Shown: in pieces, positions 33,401 through 43,274 of the stretch
Layout of the letters: each line of letters begins with the position of its first letter
How positions within the stretch are numbered: position 1 is the first letter of the stretch
DNA from: Manduca sexta
Taxonomy: Eukaryota > Arthropoda > Insecta > Lepidoptera > Sphingidae
Length of the DNA stretch: 64,000 bases
Reading direction: 5' to 3'
Assembly (NCBI RefSeq): GCF_014839805.1
Contig: NC_051117.1
Span: 1,364,001-1,428,000 of the forward strand
Position numbers and translations under genes: made by a program
Notes under the pieces: generated by a model
Database searches by the model: none
What the model was told of the DNA's origin: nothing
Seen by the model: only the letters and a program-made list of their open reading frames with translations

Positions 33401-34307
33401 AAGAGTTACTTGTTTGACTAAGTTATCGTCAGAAGTTTCTTTCTTTCAAATTCGTTGCTGTTCTACTGTTTCTTCGGTTTTTGTACCATTAAACTCAAAA
33501 TGGCTAGAATACAATGTGATTATTATTCCAGTAAAGTTTTATATAATATTAGCATTTGCCTGCGGCTCTGCCCGTGCGTAAAAGTTTTCCGAGATAAATA
33601 TTTTCCAGGAATAGAAAGAAGCCTATAGCACTCAGGAATAATGTAGCTATCAGTAAAAGAATTTTCAAAATCAGTTGTGTTGTTCCTGAAATTGGGGCGT
33701 TCAGACAAACCCTTCAGCTTTATATATTAGTAAAGATTTAATTCTATCTCTATTCTATCTAATTAAAATTTCCAAAATATTTTTTCAATTAAAACCCTTT
33801 TCAGAAATGGCATTTACGACGACCCTCTCTGCACACCCTGGCAACTGAACCATGCCATGCTGCTCGTTGGGTACACTCCTGAATACTGGATATTGCTGAA
33901 CTGGTGGGGGAAGAAGTGGGGAGAAGATGGGTATATGAGGTAAGTTGAAAAGGATCGCATACTATATTATATTTAATTGCTATTTATAATAAAAGGAATG
34001 CGGAGTAATGATGAAAATTAAATTGATATTTGGTGAAAATATTGGTTATTCATCGATAACTTTGACATAATGTTAGCAGAGATAAAGATGAGTACCTCGT
34101 TTCATTCATAAATGCTATTTTAAAATGATCCTGTATAAACACAAACGAGTTAAAGCTGGTTTCAAATATAAAATGTTTATGGTTTATGTAATATAGAGAT
34201 TTGTTAATAATTTTTACAAATTCTATAAACTTTGTTTGTTTTTTAGGATCCGTCGGGGGTTTAACATTTGCGGAGTCGCAAACATGGCGACGTACGTGCA
34301 ACTATGA
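26781..34307 (+). CDS. Papain-family (C1A) cysteine protease, cathepsin-L-like, eight exons
   Basis: Predicted secreted or lysosomal endopeptidase made as a zymogen. Exons: 26781-27095, 28709-28861, 30659-30781, 31321-31454, 32557-32689, 33188-33348, 33805-33939, 34247-34307 (404 residues, stop TGA). All joins keep frame. The intron after 33348 uses a GC donor (CAG|GCATGT); the others are GT-AG. The first 16 residues are hydrophobic (possible signal). The I29 propeptide runs over exons 1-2 ([14 protein letters not shown], ending LNHFADM). Mature domain: active-site [11 protein letters not shown] (Gln and Cys present; Gly after Gln is Trp, Trp after Cys is Tyr), [23 protein letters not shown] (catalytic His) and [16 protein letters not shown] (catalytic Asn). 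About 100 residues precede the I29 domain, longer than in usual cathepsin L (about 330 residues in all). Exon 1 start is the least certain; Met10 (26808) is an alternative. Confidence 0.88.
27222..28089 (+). mobile_element. Non-autonomous Helitron, family 1, copy 2, in protease intron 1
   Basis: Starts A|TCTATACTTATAATAAATC and ends GCGAGCGGAAGCTTG (terminal CTAG mutated to CTTG). It is nearly identical to the copy at 60251-61088. It carries a (GTCT)15 tract at 27344-27404. No coding capacity. Confidence 0.85.
27344..27404. repeat. (GTCT)n microsatellite
   Basis: Fifteen uninterrupted GTCT units. The same site has three units in copy 1 (2685) and six in copy 3 (60380). Confidence 0.95.
28090..28700. 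other. Rest of protease intron 1
   Basis: Contains a decayed Helitron-type block at about 28290-28460 (CATGGGAGCAAATTACCGGC, AAGTATCCTATGTGTTAAT), related to 40070-40200. Ends in the acceptor TTTTTCAG. Confidence 0.5.
29640..29825 (+). repeat. SINE family C, 3' part
   Basis: Contains CGCACTAGGCCAGCGTGATG, CCCTCTCAATAGTAGAAGGG and GTGGGACAGTATATAATACA, ending TGATATTATTATTATA. Confidence 0.65.
30079..30133. repeat. Short perfect palindrome with (TA)n centre
   Basis: GGGAAGTAGGGATTCATTTA, then a (TA)n core, then TAAATGAATCCCTACTTCCC: 20-bp perfect arms. It is followed by TTAGTCACGCCATCACGCGT, so it probably marks the end of a transposon. Confidence 0.8.
30815..30960 (+). repeat. Dispersed repeat family H in protease intron 3
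   Basis: Contains CGTCTCACCGGACTATGAGA, CCTGTGTATTGCGCACACAA and TCTCCGTTGAGATATTCGCC. Confidence 0.6.
31617..31745 (-). repeat. Dispersed repeat family A, 5'-truncated, in protease intron 4
   Basis: Starts inside the family at CAGGCCGGCATAATCG and ends GTATAAAAAAAGAAAATATG. Truncation at one end with an A-rich tail at the other is typical of retroposition. Confidence 0.7.
32290..32475 (+). repeat. Dispersed repeat family G, truncated, in protease intron 4
   Basis: Has GGTGGTACGTCTCTCATATG, GACATTGTAGCCAGTGTAAC and CATGTCTCAGGATGGCGAG, then breaks off about 80 bp before exon 5. Confidence 0.65.
32805..32880 (-). repeat. Dispersed repeat family A fragment, in protease intron 5
   Basis: A short piece with GGTAATCGACTGATGAGAGA and TATGCCGGTATG. 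The rest of the intron up to 33187 shows nothing recognisable. Confidence 0.45.
33545..33735 (-). mobile_element. Helitron family 2 relative in protease intron 6
   Basis: Has TTTGCCTGCGGCTCTGCCCG, AGCCTATAGCACTCAGGAAT, GTTCCTGAAATTGGGGCGTT and CTTCAGCTTTATATATTAGT in the same order as the element at 6683-8186. Confidence 0.65.
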
Positions 34308-34401
34308 ACAAACAACACAATACGCATAATTTGTTTATTTAGGTGCATCTTCATCAAGGATTTTCATCGGATTGTTGCCAACCCTGTATATTGAGTATAT
34401 T

Positions 34402-34562
34402 GTTTACGCGAATTTAAGGCATTGAAATAAGACTATATTTCTGGTTTCATTACGGTTTGTAACCCCGTGACTATGAAGACTGCAAAATCTGCAAAACACC
34501 ATGAGAATATCATGACACAAAAAACTACGATAAAATTCGTATATAGTTTTATTTCAACGTAT
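34402..34562. repeat. Dispersed repeat family K, with inverted ends
   Basis: The left end GCATTGAAATAAGACTAT and right end ATAGTTTTATTTCAACG are inverted repeats. The middle carries CCCGTGACTATGAAGACTGC. This is the smallest copy showing both ends of family K. Confidence 0.6.
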
Positions 34563-34700
34563 ATTGAGTAATTAAATTGTGTATTTAAAGGTTTTGTTTT
34601 CTTATCTACAAGATTTATTTATAACATTATCATCTCTATATTTGAAGGTAAGTGGAATATTTATGAGACACAATGTAAGTCGACAAAACAAAACAAAAAA

Positions 34701-34855
34701 CGATGTCTCCTAAGTAAACTACCATATCTGATAAAAATGCTATTTTCAATATTTTTTTACTGGGTTCGATAGTAAACAGTACCTAATTAACGAAACGCAA
34801 AAAACGTGTATAATCGCTGTTTCTTCAGATACGACAGTTTACTTAGGAGCCATCG
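34701..34855. mobile_element. Small MITE with about 30-bp inverted repeats
   Basis: The left arm CGATGTCTCCTAAGTAAACT...ATATCTG (34701-34730) pairs with the right arm ...AGTTTACTTAGGAGCCATCG (34826-34855) with about 4 mismatches. The element is 155 bp, lies downstream of the protease gene and is non-coding. Confidence 0.75.
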
Positions 34856-35453
34856 AAAATATGCCGACAAGCACTATGTCAGCGTCTTGGTCTTAAACCA
34901 TCTCAGTACTAGAGAAGATCTGAGCTTAGTAGTGAAACAGTGTATAATACTTACACAAAGATCTAACATTCAAGAAGGTTGTATATTAACTTTAACACAT
35001 ACAATTTCAAAACACATTACAATAATGTTATTGAAAATATGACCTCAATAACATTACGTTTTCTTACAACAGATGGTTACACAAAAGATCACGTAATTCA
35101 TACAAATGTATTAACAATTATTTAATTTTCCTGTTTTATTGTTCGTGATTTATAAATATATAATTCGTGTAATATTTACACAGGTTTGTATAATATAACA
35201 GACAGTAATCGATAAACCTTCGTTAGGTATTGTGGAAAATTTGGAGACTACGCAGTGTTGAAAATCAAGTCGATAAAAAAGTTGAAAAAAGAAGTATATG
35301 GCAAGGTAATTGAATCAGTCAATAACGTGACATATTGATTCCACAGTCCTAAAATTGGAAATTATTCTAAATGGTAATGTAATAATTTCGTAATTAAGTC
35401 AGTAAATGTTTAGAAATATTGCATGCAGACCATAAAAGATTCTAATACTGGCC
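34856..35453. other. AT-rich non-coding stretch before the first gap
   Basis: A 78-codon frame at 34806-35042 overlaps the MITE and has no domain. No gene supported. Confidence 0.4.
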
Positions 35454-35953
35454 NNNNNNNNNNNNNNNNNNNNNNNNNNNNNNNNNNNNNNNNNNNNNNN
35501 NNNNNNNNNNNNNNNNNNNNNNNNNNNNNNNNNNNNNNNNNNNNNNNNNNNNNNNNNNNNNNNNNNNNNNNNNNNNNNNNNNNNNNNNNNNNNNNNNNNN
35601 NNNNNNNNNNNNNNNNNNNNNNNNNNNNNNNNNNNNNNNNNNNNNNNNNNNNNNNNNNNNNNNNNNNNNNNNNNNNNNNNNNNNNNNNNNNNNNNNNNNN
35701 NNNNNNNNNNNNNNNNNNNNNNNNNNNNNNNNNNNNNNNNNNNNNNNNNNNNNNNNNNNNNNNNNNNNNNNNNNNNNNNNNNNNNNNNNNNNNNNNNNNN
35801 NNNNNNNNNNNNNNNNNNNNNNNNNNNNNNNNNNNNNNNNNNNNNNNNNNNNNNNNNNNNNNNNNNNNNNNNNNNNNNNNNNNNNNNNNNNNNNNNNNNN
35901 NNNNNNNNNNNNNNNNNNNNNNNNNNNNNNNNNNNNNNNNNNNNNNNNNNNNN
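35454..35953. other. Assembly gap, exactly 500 N
   Basis: A run of 500 undetermined bases. The round number suggests a placeholder and not a measured size, so the distance across it is unknown. Confidence 0.98.
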
Positions 35954-36885
35954 AGCGATTTGGATTTTTTTTTGATAGTATATACTCCCAGATTGGTTGC
36001 ATAGAAATATTTTTAAGATCGTTTCAGTAATTTAGTTATAAAAGCGAAATAACTGGAATAAGTGTGTCTCTCAAGTCAACGTATCTTATTACTTCCGAAC
36101 TCAGTCATTTAATATATGCATCCGTGTTTGTTAGTTATATGAGAATAAGGTCGCCCATTCATCATAGGACGGAATAGATTCGGCGAAATGTGAGCACATT
36201 AGTTGCGCGGCTGCCTACCCTTTAGTATGAAAGTTATGAATACGTGTGTGTTAGCGTAGTATTCTTATAAATTATAATATACCTGGTATTTATTATTTTG
36301 AGCGTCCCCTGATAACGTCGGGTCAATCCTTATCATATTGTAAATATGACGATTTCTTTTGAACTAGTCTATAGACACAGTAAATAATGATTACTGTGTA
36401 GTTATATGACGTAGTCTTCATAAATATATGTAAAATATAATGATTTTTAGCCTTTTTTTACCTAATAAATAAATGCAAAAGTTTATGAAATTGTAAACAT
36501 TGTACCAAGAATCACACAATAAAGCTTCGATTTGATTCGTTAGGAGTAAATGCAGAAATAGCTGAACGGATTTGGATGAAATTTGTGATCATGTCTGGAA
36601 TAAGGACAAAGGCTACTTATTATCCCGGTGTATTGTTCCCGTGAGAAATAATTGTTGTTTTTTAATTTTTAAATAGATAGCGCTAATGTCTTTTTATGGA
36701 GTGATGTTGATTAATATAACAAGGTTACATTTAACGGAGTCTAGATTCTGTTGATAAAAATAATATTACATATTATCATATAAAGTCTAACCATTTCGAA
36801 TACCTTTTCAAGATATATCATCTAATTAGATATTGTTGAACGCAATGCGCAGATTTTATTTAAAGAAACATATACACCCGTATGA
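35954..36885. other. Non-coding stretch with decayed repeats
   Basis: 36165-36250 is a SINE family B 3' fragment (CGCCCATTCATCATAGGACG, ATTAGTTGCGCGGCTGCCTA). 36515-36660 resembles a decayed Helitron-type block (GAAATAGCTGAACGGATTTG). Nothing coding. Confidence 0.45.
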
Positions 36886-36887
36886 TA

Positions 36888-36970
36888 GGTACCAGCGTGT
36901 TGGACTAAGGTCTAATCCTCGCTAGTAGAGGAGACCCGTGCCCAGCAGTAGACATAACTACAGACGTGGA
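36888..36970 (+). repeat. SINE family C fragment
   Basis: Has GTACCAGCGTGTTGGACTAA, CTCGCTAGTAGAGGAGACCC and GTGCCCAGCAGTAG. Only this tail block is kept. Confidence 0.5.
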
Positions 36971-37229
36971 GGCCCGTGACGAATTCATAGAATGGGGCCC
37001 CTCGCCAGTGCAAAACCTTTTTTTAATTTACAATATGATTATTTTTGTTAGCAAATGCTATGTTTAAAATAGCTTGAACGTGAAGGTGACCAGGCATATT
37101 GGTCTTCTATCTCTCGGGTGGGGCCCCCCACTAGAGGGCTTTTGCCGTCATGCCAACCTTAAGTTCCGCAGTGGCAGTGGGCACACTCTCTCGACTTCAT
37201 TCAAAGAATTCCTCGTGCCAAGCTACTTT

Positions 37230-37445
37230 ATCGACTCCCTCGGTGGCGTAGTTGTATTGCGTGTACGACAGGACTCTGTAGTCTAGGGTTCGAATCCAGG
37301 ATCGCGCAAAGTTATCTCGGATTTTTCTGCTATTTTACTGATCGGAGTTTAGAATTTGTTCCCAATATAAAAACACACATGGCGATATTGGGAACACTGG
37401 CTGCAGCTCTTCCTACGCCTTCGGGAATAAAGGTGGGATTTGTAT
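37230..37445 (+). repeat. tRNA-derived SINE (family B), plus copy with clear A and B boxes
   Basis: The head reads CTCGGTGGCGTAGTTGTATT (box A-like GGCGTAGTTG) and AGGGTTCGAATCC (good box B) about 40 nt apart. The body has CTGATCGGAGTTTAGAATTT and CCTTCGGGAATAAAGG. Confidence 0.7.
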
Positions 37446-37775
37446 ATTTTGGTAAATTACATTTTCAATGTTTTATATAATCGTTGTTATGCCCCATTCT
37501 CCTCCGTCGAAGAATTATTCTGATTAGTTTATTATGAATTTTTGAAGGTTCAATATCTTGTGTATTAGGTATATCATATACGGATTTTTGTGCTAGAATT
37601 TCTAGGCTATAATTTGACTCAGAGCAGCTCCTTTACGTACAAGCCATTTACATCTCCTATACAAATCTTTAATTAACACTTTCATAATTTCATTTATTCC
37701 AAATAAAGATTTATTATTATTATTATTTAAATAGTCCTTTAAAAAAGGATCAATGCACTAACTAATTTCTGCCAG
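37446..37775. other. AT-rich non-coding stretch
   Basis: Nothing recognised apart from a short (ATT)n tract near 37710-37727. Confidence 0.4.
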
Positions 37776-37777
37776 GA

Positions 37778-37950
37778 AGCAGCAGGTACAAGCAATAGTG
37801 TAACGAATCGAAGGACACTGTGGTTAATGTAATTATTGGTTGTATGAGTCAACATCGTCAACAGGATGACTAGCGTACAGTCATATAATACAAAATTCTG
37901 GGAGACAGTCATTGTTTACGGGCAGTTACCATTAGGCAAGCGGTTTACAC
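37778..37950 (+). repeat. Dispersed repeat family G, strongly diverged
   Basis: Keeps the order CAGGAAGCAGCAG, TCGAAGGACACTGTGGTTAA, CAACAGGATGACTAGCG, and TTACCATTAGGCAAGCGG at the end. Confidence 0.4.
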
Positions 37951-38029
37951 CTATTATCATATAGTTGTATAATAATTAGTAATATCAGCCATGTATATGC
38001 TGCAAACACCTCGCCACGGGTTTCCTGAA

Positions 38030-38245
38030 ATTAGAGAATTAACGCCTTAGTCAACCACGCTGGCGTAATGCTGAGACTTGACATATCTTCGATATTCTTA
38101 TAGAGAATTCTCAGGTATGTAGGTTGCCTCGCGATGATATTTTTCACGGTTAAAGCGAACGATAATTGCTAAACAATACATCCATAACTTCGAAAAGTAA
38201 GAGGTGTGTTTGCGTTTTGAACTTGCGGACATTCGTCTTGCCAGA
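38030..38245 (-). repeat. SINE family C, minus copy
   Basis: Contains TATAGAGAATTCTCAGGTAT, GTAGGTTGCCTCGCGATGAT and TTTTGAACTTGCGGACATTC, matching the middle and part of the head of the copies at 46081 and 57614. Confidence 0.6.
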
Positions 38246-38364
38246 TTTAATTGTACAAACAATAAACATCGTGAAAGGAGTTTCATCGATAAAAGCTCTC
38301 TATGCAGTTTAAACAGGCTAATGCCTAGCGCCATCAGTGTGCCAAATTGCATCCAAGGCATTAG

Positions 38365-38602
38365 TTTGCTGGTGGTATGATATATTTCATATCTGCCGAG
38401 ATAACGACCACCACACAAGGCGGTAATACCCGCCATAGAGTCGCAAGTAAATGCGTCGCGTTCCGGGATCAGCCTGGGTATATCCAAAAGCATAGTGTCG
38501 ACTGTCAAGGACTAATCATCTCTCGTCAGTCGACATTTTATTGGACTCCATTCCACTTACCATCAGGTGCTGTGGGCTCACTGCACGAATATAAAAAGGT
38601 TT
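38365..38602 (-). repeat. Dispersed repeat family A, minus copy
   Basis: Starts CTGGTGGTATGATATATTTC, has GCGTCGCGTTCCGGGATCAG and TCTCTCGTCAGTCGACATTT, and ends GAATATAAAAAGGTTTATTT. Confidence 0.7.
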
Positions 38603-38640
38603 ATTTATTCGGGTTTATTTATTTGTCCTAATAGGTACAC

Positions 38641-38956
38641 ATCGACGATTTAAAGGCGTATTGATTTAAGCAACATTTTTTGTCGAAAAATTGTAACCAT
38701 GTTAAAAAAATAATATTTTTAAAACTTACTCGAGACATATTAAATGAGTCGAAAACAACACGGTTTTACTCACGTACTAAAGTAGTCGCAATCGCCTACC
38801 AGTTTCGACCTATTAAGTAGGTCATCCTCAGGGGCGAAAACGGTGTTATTTTCGACTAATGTCAAACAACATTAAAAAATTGCTGATTTTAAATATATAT
38901 GAAACTTGGTGTCGTAAAAAATGTCGCTTAAGACAATTAGCCTTTAACCGACGATA
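38641..38956. mobile_element. MITE family D, copy 1, with a nested insertion
   Basis: The ends are inverted repeats: ATCGACGATTTAAAGGCG...TTTTTTGTCG on the left and CGTAAAAAATGTCGCTTAAG...TTAACCGACGATAT on the right. The copy is about 316 bp instead of the usual 140-160 bp because 38748-38856 is inserted. The insert is itself bounded by GTCGAAAACAACACGG and its inverted form. Confidence 0.8.
38748..38856. mobile_element. Short inverted-repeat element nested in MITE family D
   Basis: Starts GTCGAAAACAACACGGTTTT and ends AAAACGGTGTTATTTTCGAC (about 20-bp arms, 2-3 mismatches). The interior contains GTCGCAATCGCCTACCAGTT followed by TCGACCTATTAAGTAGGTC. Confidence 0.7.
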
Positions 38957-39119
38957 TGGATAGCTGATATCCTGCGGTTTGGCGAAGTTCCCGTGGGAGT
39001 TAAGAGAGAACGCGCCTCGACTTTGGATATGTAGAAAAAATGATACATTGTATGAAGTAGGATAAATAATCTTTAGTTTATTTTAGTATCAGTAAACACA
39101 TACTTTTGCCTAAATTACG

Positions 39120-39225
39120 CCGCTTCATCAATATCATCATGATGTCCACTGCTGAACACAGGCCTCCATAATGATTACCAGATGAACCTGTTAAGGTATG
39201 GCTGCATCCAGCGTGGTCCTGCTAT
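39120..39225. repeat. Non-LTR retrotransposon 3'-end-like fragment
   Basis: Reads CATCAATATCATCATGATGT followed by CCACTGCTGAACACAGGCCT, the reverse form of the (GATGAT)-tailed 3' end seen at 54022-54085. Diverged. Confidence 0.45.
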
Positions 39226-39940
39226 TTCTATCAAAATATTATCATGCTTTTATTATGACAATTCTTATGGGTTTTACTTGAGCGGTTACTTTTGCTAGTC
39301 ATAAAAAACTGGCTGTAACTAGTAATTATATAATAGTTGTAATGTACTGAGGAGCCGCGCTAAATACTGTAACGTTACGCATTTTAGAGGTTTTGTTCGA
39401 GGGAAATCCGCTGGAAGCAGGTCATTATCACTGTTACGGTTGCAATCTATACGTATTATAAAGCAAAGTCCCCATTTCTGTCTGTTCGTATGTTGTATTT
39501 ATAATTGAATCATCTAGTACTAGTGGTAGCTATGCTGTGAATCATGAGGATGTGGGTTAGATTTGTGTTCTAGTCAAAAATAAGGCACCGCACAGACGCT
39601 GTGACTTATTGCCGAGAAACACTATCACTGTAAAATCTGACGTTTTTTTTAGTTTCTTTCTCAACTGTCAATTTCATAGTAGTGTAGTGTTTATTAGCAG
39701 CGTATGCGTGACGTCTAAGTTGCACGAGTTTGGATATGTGAGACAATGTTAATTGGACTAGATTTTTCTCTGCCTAACCTTCGGACGTAAGAGCGTGAGT
39801 GTATAATCTTTAAGAAGTACTCATTATCTCTGCATAACCATTTCAGTATAAGAATACGTATTTACATTGTATAATCTTTAATGATCGGTAGCATGGATTC
39901 CCCTATATATAAAACCGCATTAAAGACCAGTTAATCTATA
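39226..39940. other. Non-coding stretch
   Basis: No gene. A palindromic-looking decayed transposon may lie at 39470-39530 (AAAGCAAAGTCCCCATTTCT), which resembles a Helitron 5' end but lacks the terminal motif. Confidence 0.35.
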
Positions 39941-39944
39941 TTGA

Positions 39945-40205
39945 CTGGTGTTGCTCGCGGCTTCACCCGCGTGAAAAGCCTTTATTGCTATAGAAATACT
40001 GTAGAGATCTATAACGCCATATTTACTTCAGCGTTATCTACTTAATGAATTAGATAAAAAACTCAAATATTTTCCACAGGAGCAAATTAGCAGGATAAGA
40101 AGTATCCTATATGTTAATCCAGGATATTGTCTATTAATGTGTAAAATTTCATTCAAATCCCTTCAGCTGTTATTGTGTTTACTTCTAACAAACATGGAGC
40201 GGAGC
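39945..40205 (-). mobile_element. Helitron-type fragment
   Basis: Left end GTTGCTCGCGGCTTCACCCG followed by CGTGAAAAG (reverse of the GC-rich 3' hairpin). Further blocks are CACAGGAGCAAATTAGCAGG and CTATATGTTAATCCAGGATA. The 5' terminus is not preserved. Confidence 0.55.
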
Positions 40206-40217
40206 GTGAAGAAGCAA

Positions 40218-40385
40218 TTATGCAGGCCGGCATGACTGTGCCGACCGTCCAGAGATGCTTGTATCTTTGGCCGGCACTTTCTATGAGATTCACTTTGTAT
40301 TGTTTATTCTTCTTTTTTTATTAAGGACTGTGAGTCGCTTAGCGCTTAACATCAGGTGCAGTGAAGCCACTTTGTCAAGCCACAA
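40218..40385 (-). repeat. Dispersed repeat family A, partial minus copy
   Basis: Starts TGCAGGCCGGCATGACTGTG and ends CATCAGGTGCAGTGAAGCCA, with a diverged interior. The first half of the family is missing. Confidence 0.5.
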
Positions 40386-41220
40386 TAAAACAGATCTAAT
40401 AATATAAGTAAAGTAAAAAGAATGCCATAATGCGTGTACAAGTATGAATGATTGTTAAATAAAGTATGTAATAAATCGATTTCAAGAATTTAATGACTGG
40501 ATTTTTCCTGATATATAGAACAATGTATTTAAGGTCGTAGGAAAAATGGCGAACATTCATCTATAGAATAATGTATAAGTTTCAAGAATCCGAAAGGCAA
40601 GGCGTGTATAACTTTGAGTATTTAGGTAGAAGGAAAGGAAGAATTAGTAAGAATTGGCTTGGATATTTCAAACGATGACTTTGGGAGTTCAAGTTTACCT
40701 TTAGTTACGTGAACAAGACCTAGTAAACTGTGGAGACGAGTTTCATTATAAATAGAGCAAGGGTAGTAATAGGCCTCCAAGCAGGGAATTTTTTTTTAGC
40801 TCACTACCCTGTGATAACTAACAAAGTATAATTAGCTAAAAGTTTTTTGGGGACCAGTTTTTTTACAGCCTGTGTGCTCGCATCGCTTAAGCATGGGGGA
40901 CTTTACATATACTGGAGCCGAGAGGTCCTTTTTTGCACTTGAGACTATGTTGAACCTGAATTACCTAGCTATCATTGAAATGGAGCACGACGTCTCAGCA
41001 ATGGCCCAAGTCAAAGCTGTTAAGTATAGCAATATGTAGAATGATGAATAGCTTACTCACCAGTCAGTGCATCATTTTGTTGGAATAGTCTTGAACTATG
41101 CAAAGGAATTAATCATCGACCACGCTTCCAATTGCGTAATACATGTTTTTAATTAGTTTTCGTTAAAATTAATACTATATTGTTTAGTAGGTTTCCTCAT
41201 ATTATTTTCCCTTATCATAA
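40386..41220. other. Non-coding stretch
   Basis: No supported gene, RNA or repeat border. Confidence 0.4.
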
Positions 41221-41224
41221 AACA

Positions 41225-41415
41225 GGCAATGACTGACAAACAGTGTAACTGCTGGACATAATAACTCTTAACATCTCGTGTCTCAGGATGGCGAGCGCAG
41301 TGGAATACCTAACACTTTGTAATTCAAGGTGTTGGATAGTGTTTCTACTGTTTATCGGTCGTATCGCTTACCATCAGGCGAACGGCAAGCTCATCTCGTC
41401 ATTCAAAGCGATTAC
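41225..41415 (+). repeat. Dispersed repeat family G, plus copy
   Basis: Has CAGTGTAACTGCTGGACATA, GTCTCAGGATGGCGAGCGCA, TCGGTCGTATCGCTTACCAT and AGCTCATCTCGTCATTCAAA, and ends in an A-rich tail. Confidence 0.7.
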
Positions 41416-42010
41416 AAAAAAAAACAACAACGTTATGTAATATAACGGTTTTACGTTTAATATTTTAATTTAATTACATTGTTTATATCTTCCGTTTCAA
41501 GAATACGTAATTTCATTCAACAATAATAAAAAAAATGGTTAATTATGAAGTCCCACTTCATACTAATTTTCAAACTAATTTTATACGTAAGAAGAAATAT
41601 ATGTCAGATATTTTGCTTAGTCGCTAAAGAAATATACATAACTCCGTATATAGGATATATGATAAGGAATGTCGGACGTCGCCTGGGCTTGTCCACTCAA
41701 TAATAAAATAATATTGCAATTTTATTACATCGAACGATACCGAGCCTATTATTGGGGGTATGAGAAGTAGGGCATTGGATTCTGCAGTCATTTGGATGCT
41801 GATGTAACAGCTTTTATGGTAAAACCTTATAACTTCATATAGTATGGTGTACATATTTTTCTATATCAAAATATGGTACGGCTTAATCAAGCAAGAAGGG
41901 CAAGGAGGTCGCTTAGAATTTGTGATCGTAGATTGATGCTTGGGGGAGAAGAAACTTAGCACCTAATAGTGTTATATATTTACATTATGCGACGCATTTT
42001 TACAAACACT
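41416..42010. other. AT-rich non-coding stretch
   Basis: Nothing recognised beyond short chance ORFs. Confidence 0.4.
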
Positions 42011-42011
42011 C

Positions 42012-42148
42012 ATTGACGGTTAAAAGGCCAAATGACATAAGCGACATTTTTTGTCGAAAATTTTTAGCTAGGTTAATAAGACATAGAAAAAAGTGCTAAT
42101 TAAAAATATGTATGAAATGTCGCTTAAGACAATTAGCCTTATTAATTG
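42012..42148. mobile_element. MITE family D, copy 2
   Basis: Left end TTGACGGTTAAAAGGCC...AAGCGACATTTTTTGTCG. Right end AATGTCGCTTAAGACAATTA followed by GCC. The interior TAGAAAAAAGTGCTAATT is shared with copies at 47260, 52496 and 54903. The outermost right bases are decayed. Confidence 0.75.
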
Positions 42149-42394
42149 TAGCACACTGCGTGAATTGCAAAAAATATCAAAATCATGCTTTCAACTTAAA
42201 CGTAATCATAATATGGTTACTATTATAGTACACTAACGGGCGGATACTACTTGGATATTGAGACAGGCCCAAATGAAACAAGCGAGCATATCCGCGTGCC
42301 AAACTAACACACTAATAAACGTAACACGCACAATATATTGCAAAATATTAATCTCGCAAACGATATATACGTATATGTTGGTTTGTAGAAAAAT

Positions 42395-42495
42395 GCTCAC
42401 CCCCCCTCGGTGGCTCACAATAATTAGTTTAACAGTGTTCGAGCACCCGACCCACACCCTCCGGGGACCCCCCCCACCCCCCGCCCCCCAGTCAT
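42395..42495. repeat. C-rich low-complexity block
   Basis: Several C runs (CCCCCCC at 42399, CCCCCCCCC at about 42468-42476, CCCCCC at 42484) in an otherwise AT-rich context. Four or more C runs within 100 bp could allow an i-motif, or a G-quadruplex on the other strand. Confidence 0.7.
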
Positions 42496-42654
42496 TTGAA
42501 CAGACGCACACGATTGGAATCTCGTACGTGTGCGCGAACTATTGGCTACAGGAAAAATTGTGGGGATGAAAATATTCATTTGTATTTAGCGAACTTCCTT
42601 GCCAGATATCGACGGGTTTTGGCGACATTTTGATGTAGAGTCGTTGTAATTTCG

Positions 42655-42945
42655 ATCTTATTTGTAGTCTAAATAGCGACTCTACGATGGTTCCCTGAAG
42701 GAACAGTAAGTCGTTTATAGTCTTTTCACTAGGGCAATGGAATTTCTGCCCATGTTGAGACTTAGCATCTAACTTCTCAATGTGACGAGGAATGGATTTG
42801 GATCCTGTTTGCAATCGACTAGATAACGACCACACGTTGGTTCCCTAAAATATCAGAAACTAGTTTATAGTCTTATCATTAGGGCAATGGAATTACTGCC
42901 CATGCTGAGAGTTAGCATCTAACTTCTCAAGGTGACCAGTAGTGC
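42655..42945. repeat. Diverged tandem duplication, 150-bp period
   Basis: GGTTCCCT at 42689 and 42839 starts two copies that share GTTTATAGTCTT, AGGGCAATGGAATT, CTGCCCATG and TTAGCATCTAACTTCTCAA, roughly 80-85% alike where they align. Confidence 0.75.
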
Positions 42946-43274
42946 AGGAGGCTTATTCTCTACGACAGTGTAAACTGGTAACACGACCGTATTATCTTCG
43001 TGAAATTAGCGTGGAATAGTATTCAGTATACCAATTTCTATTGTCTTAAACGGGACTCGGTGCGTTACGTACTTACTACGGCCTGTCAAAATTACGTGTG
43101 ACATGGAATCAGGGCCAGGAGGCATGTAGTTTTTTATAATTCATTGTTAGGCACGGCGCACATTATTGCCTCGATGAGTTGTTTATTCATTGTGAGTTTT
43201 GATGCTCGGCAATACTCATCAGCTGATGATGATCAATAGTGAGTACAAATGGCAAAGTAAACCCACTGAGTCTG

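Noticed and set aside
35423..36004. Long open frames on both strands across the first N gap
   Set aside because: They consist almost only of unknown residues from the 500 N. The same holds for 55835-56606.
37240..37300. Possible tRNA gene
   Set aside because: A and B boxes are present but no paired acceptor stem or plausible anticodon arm; the same sequence recurs as SINE heads.
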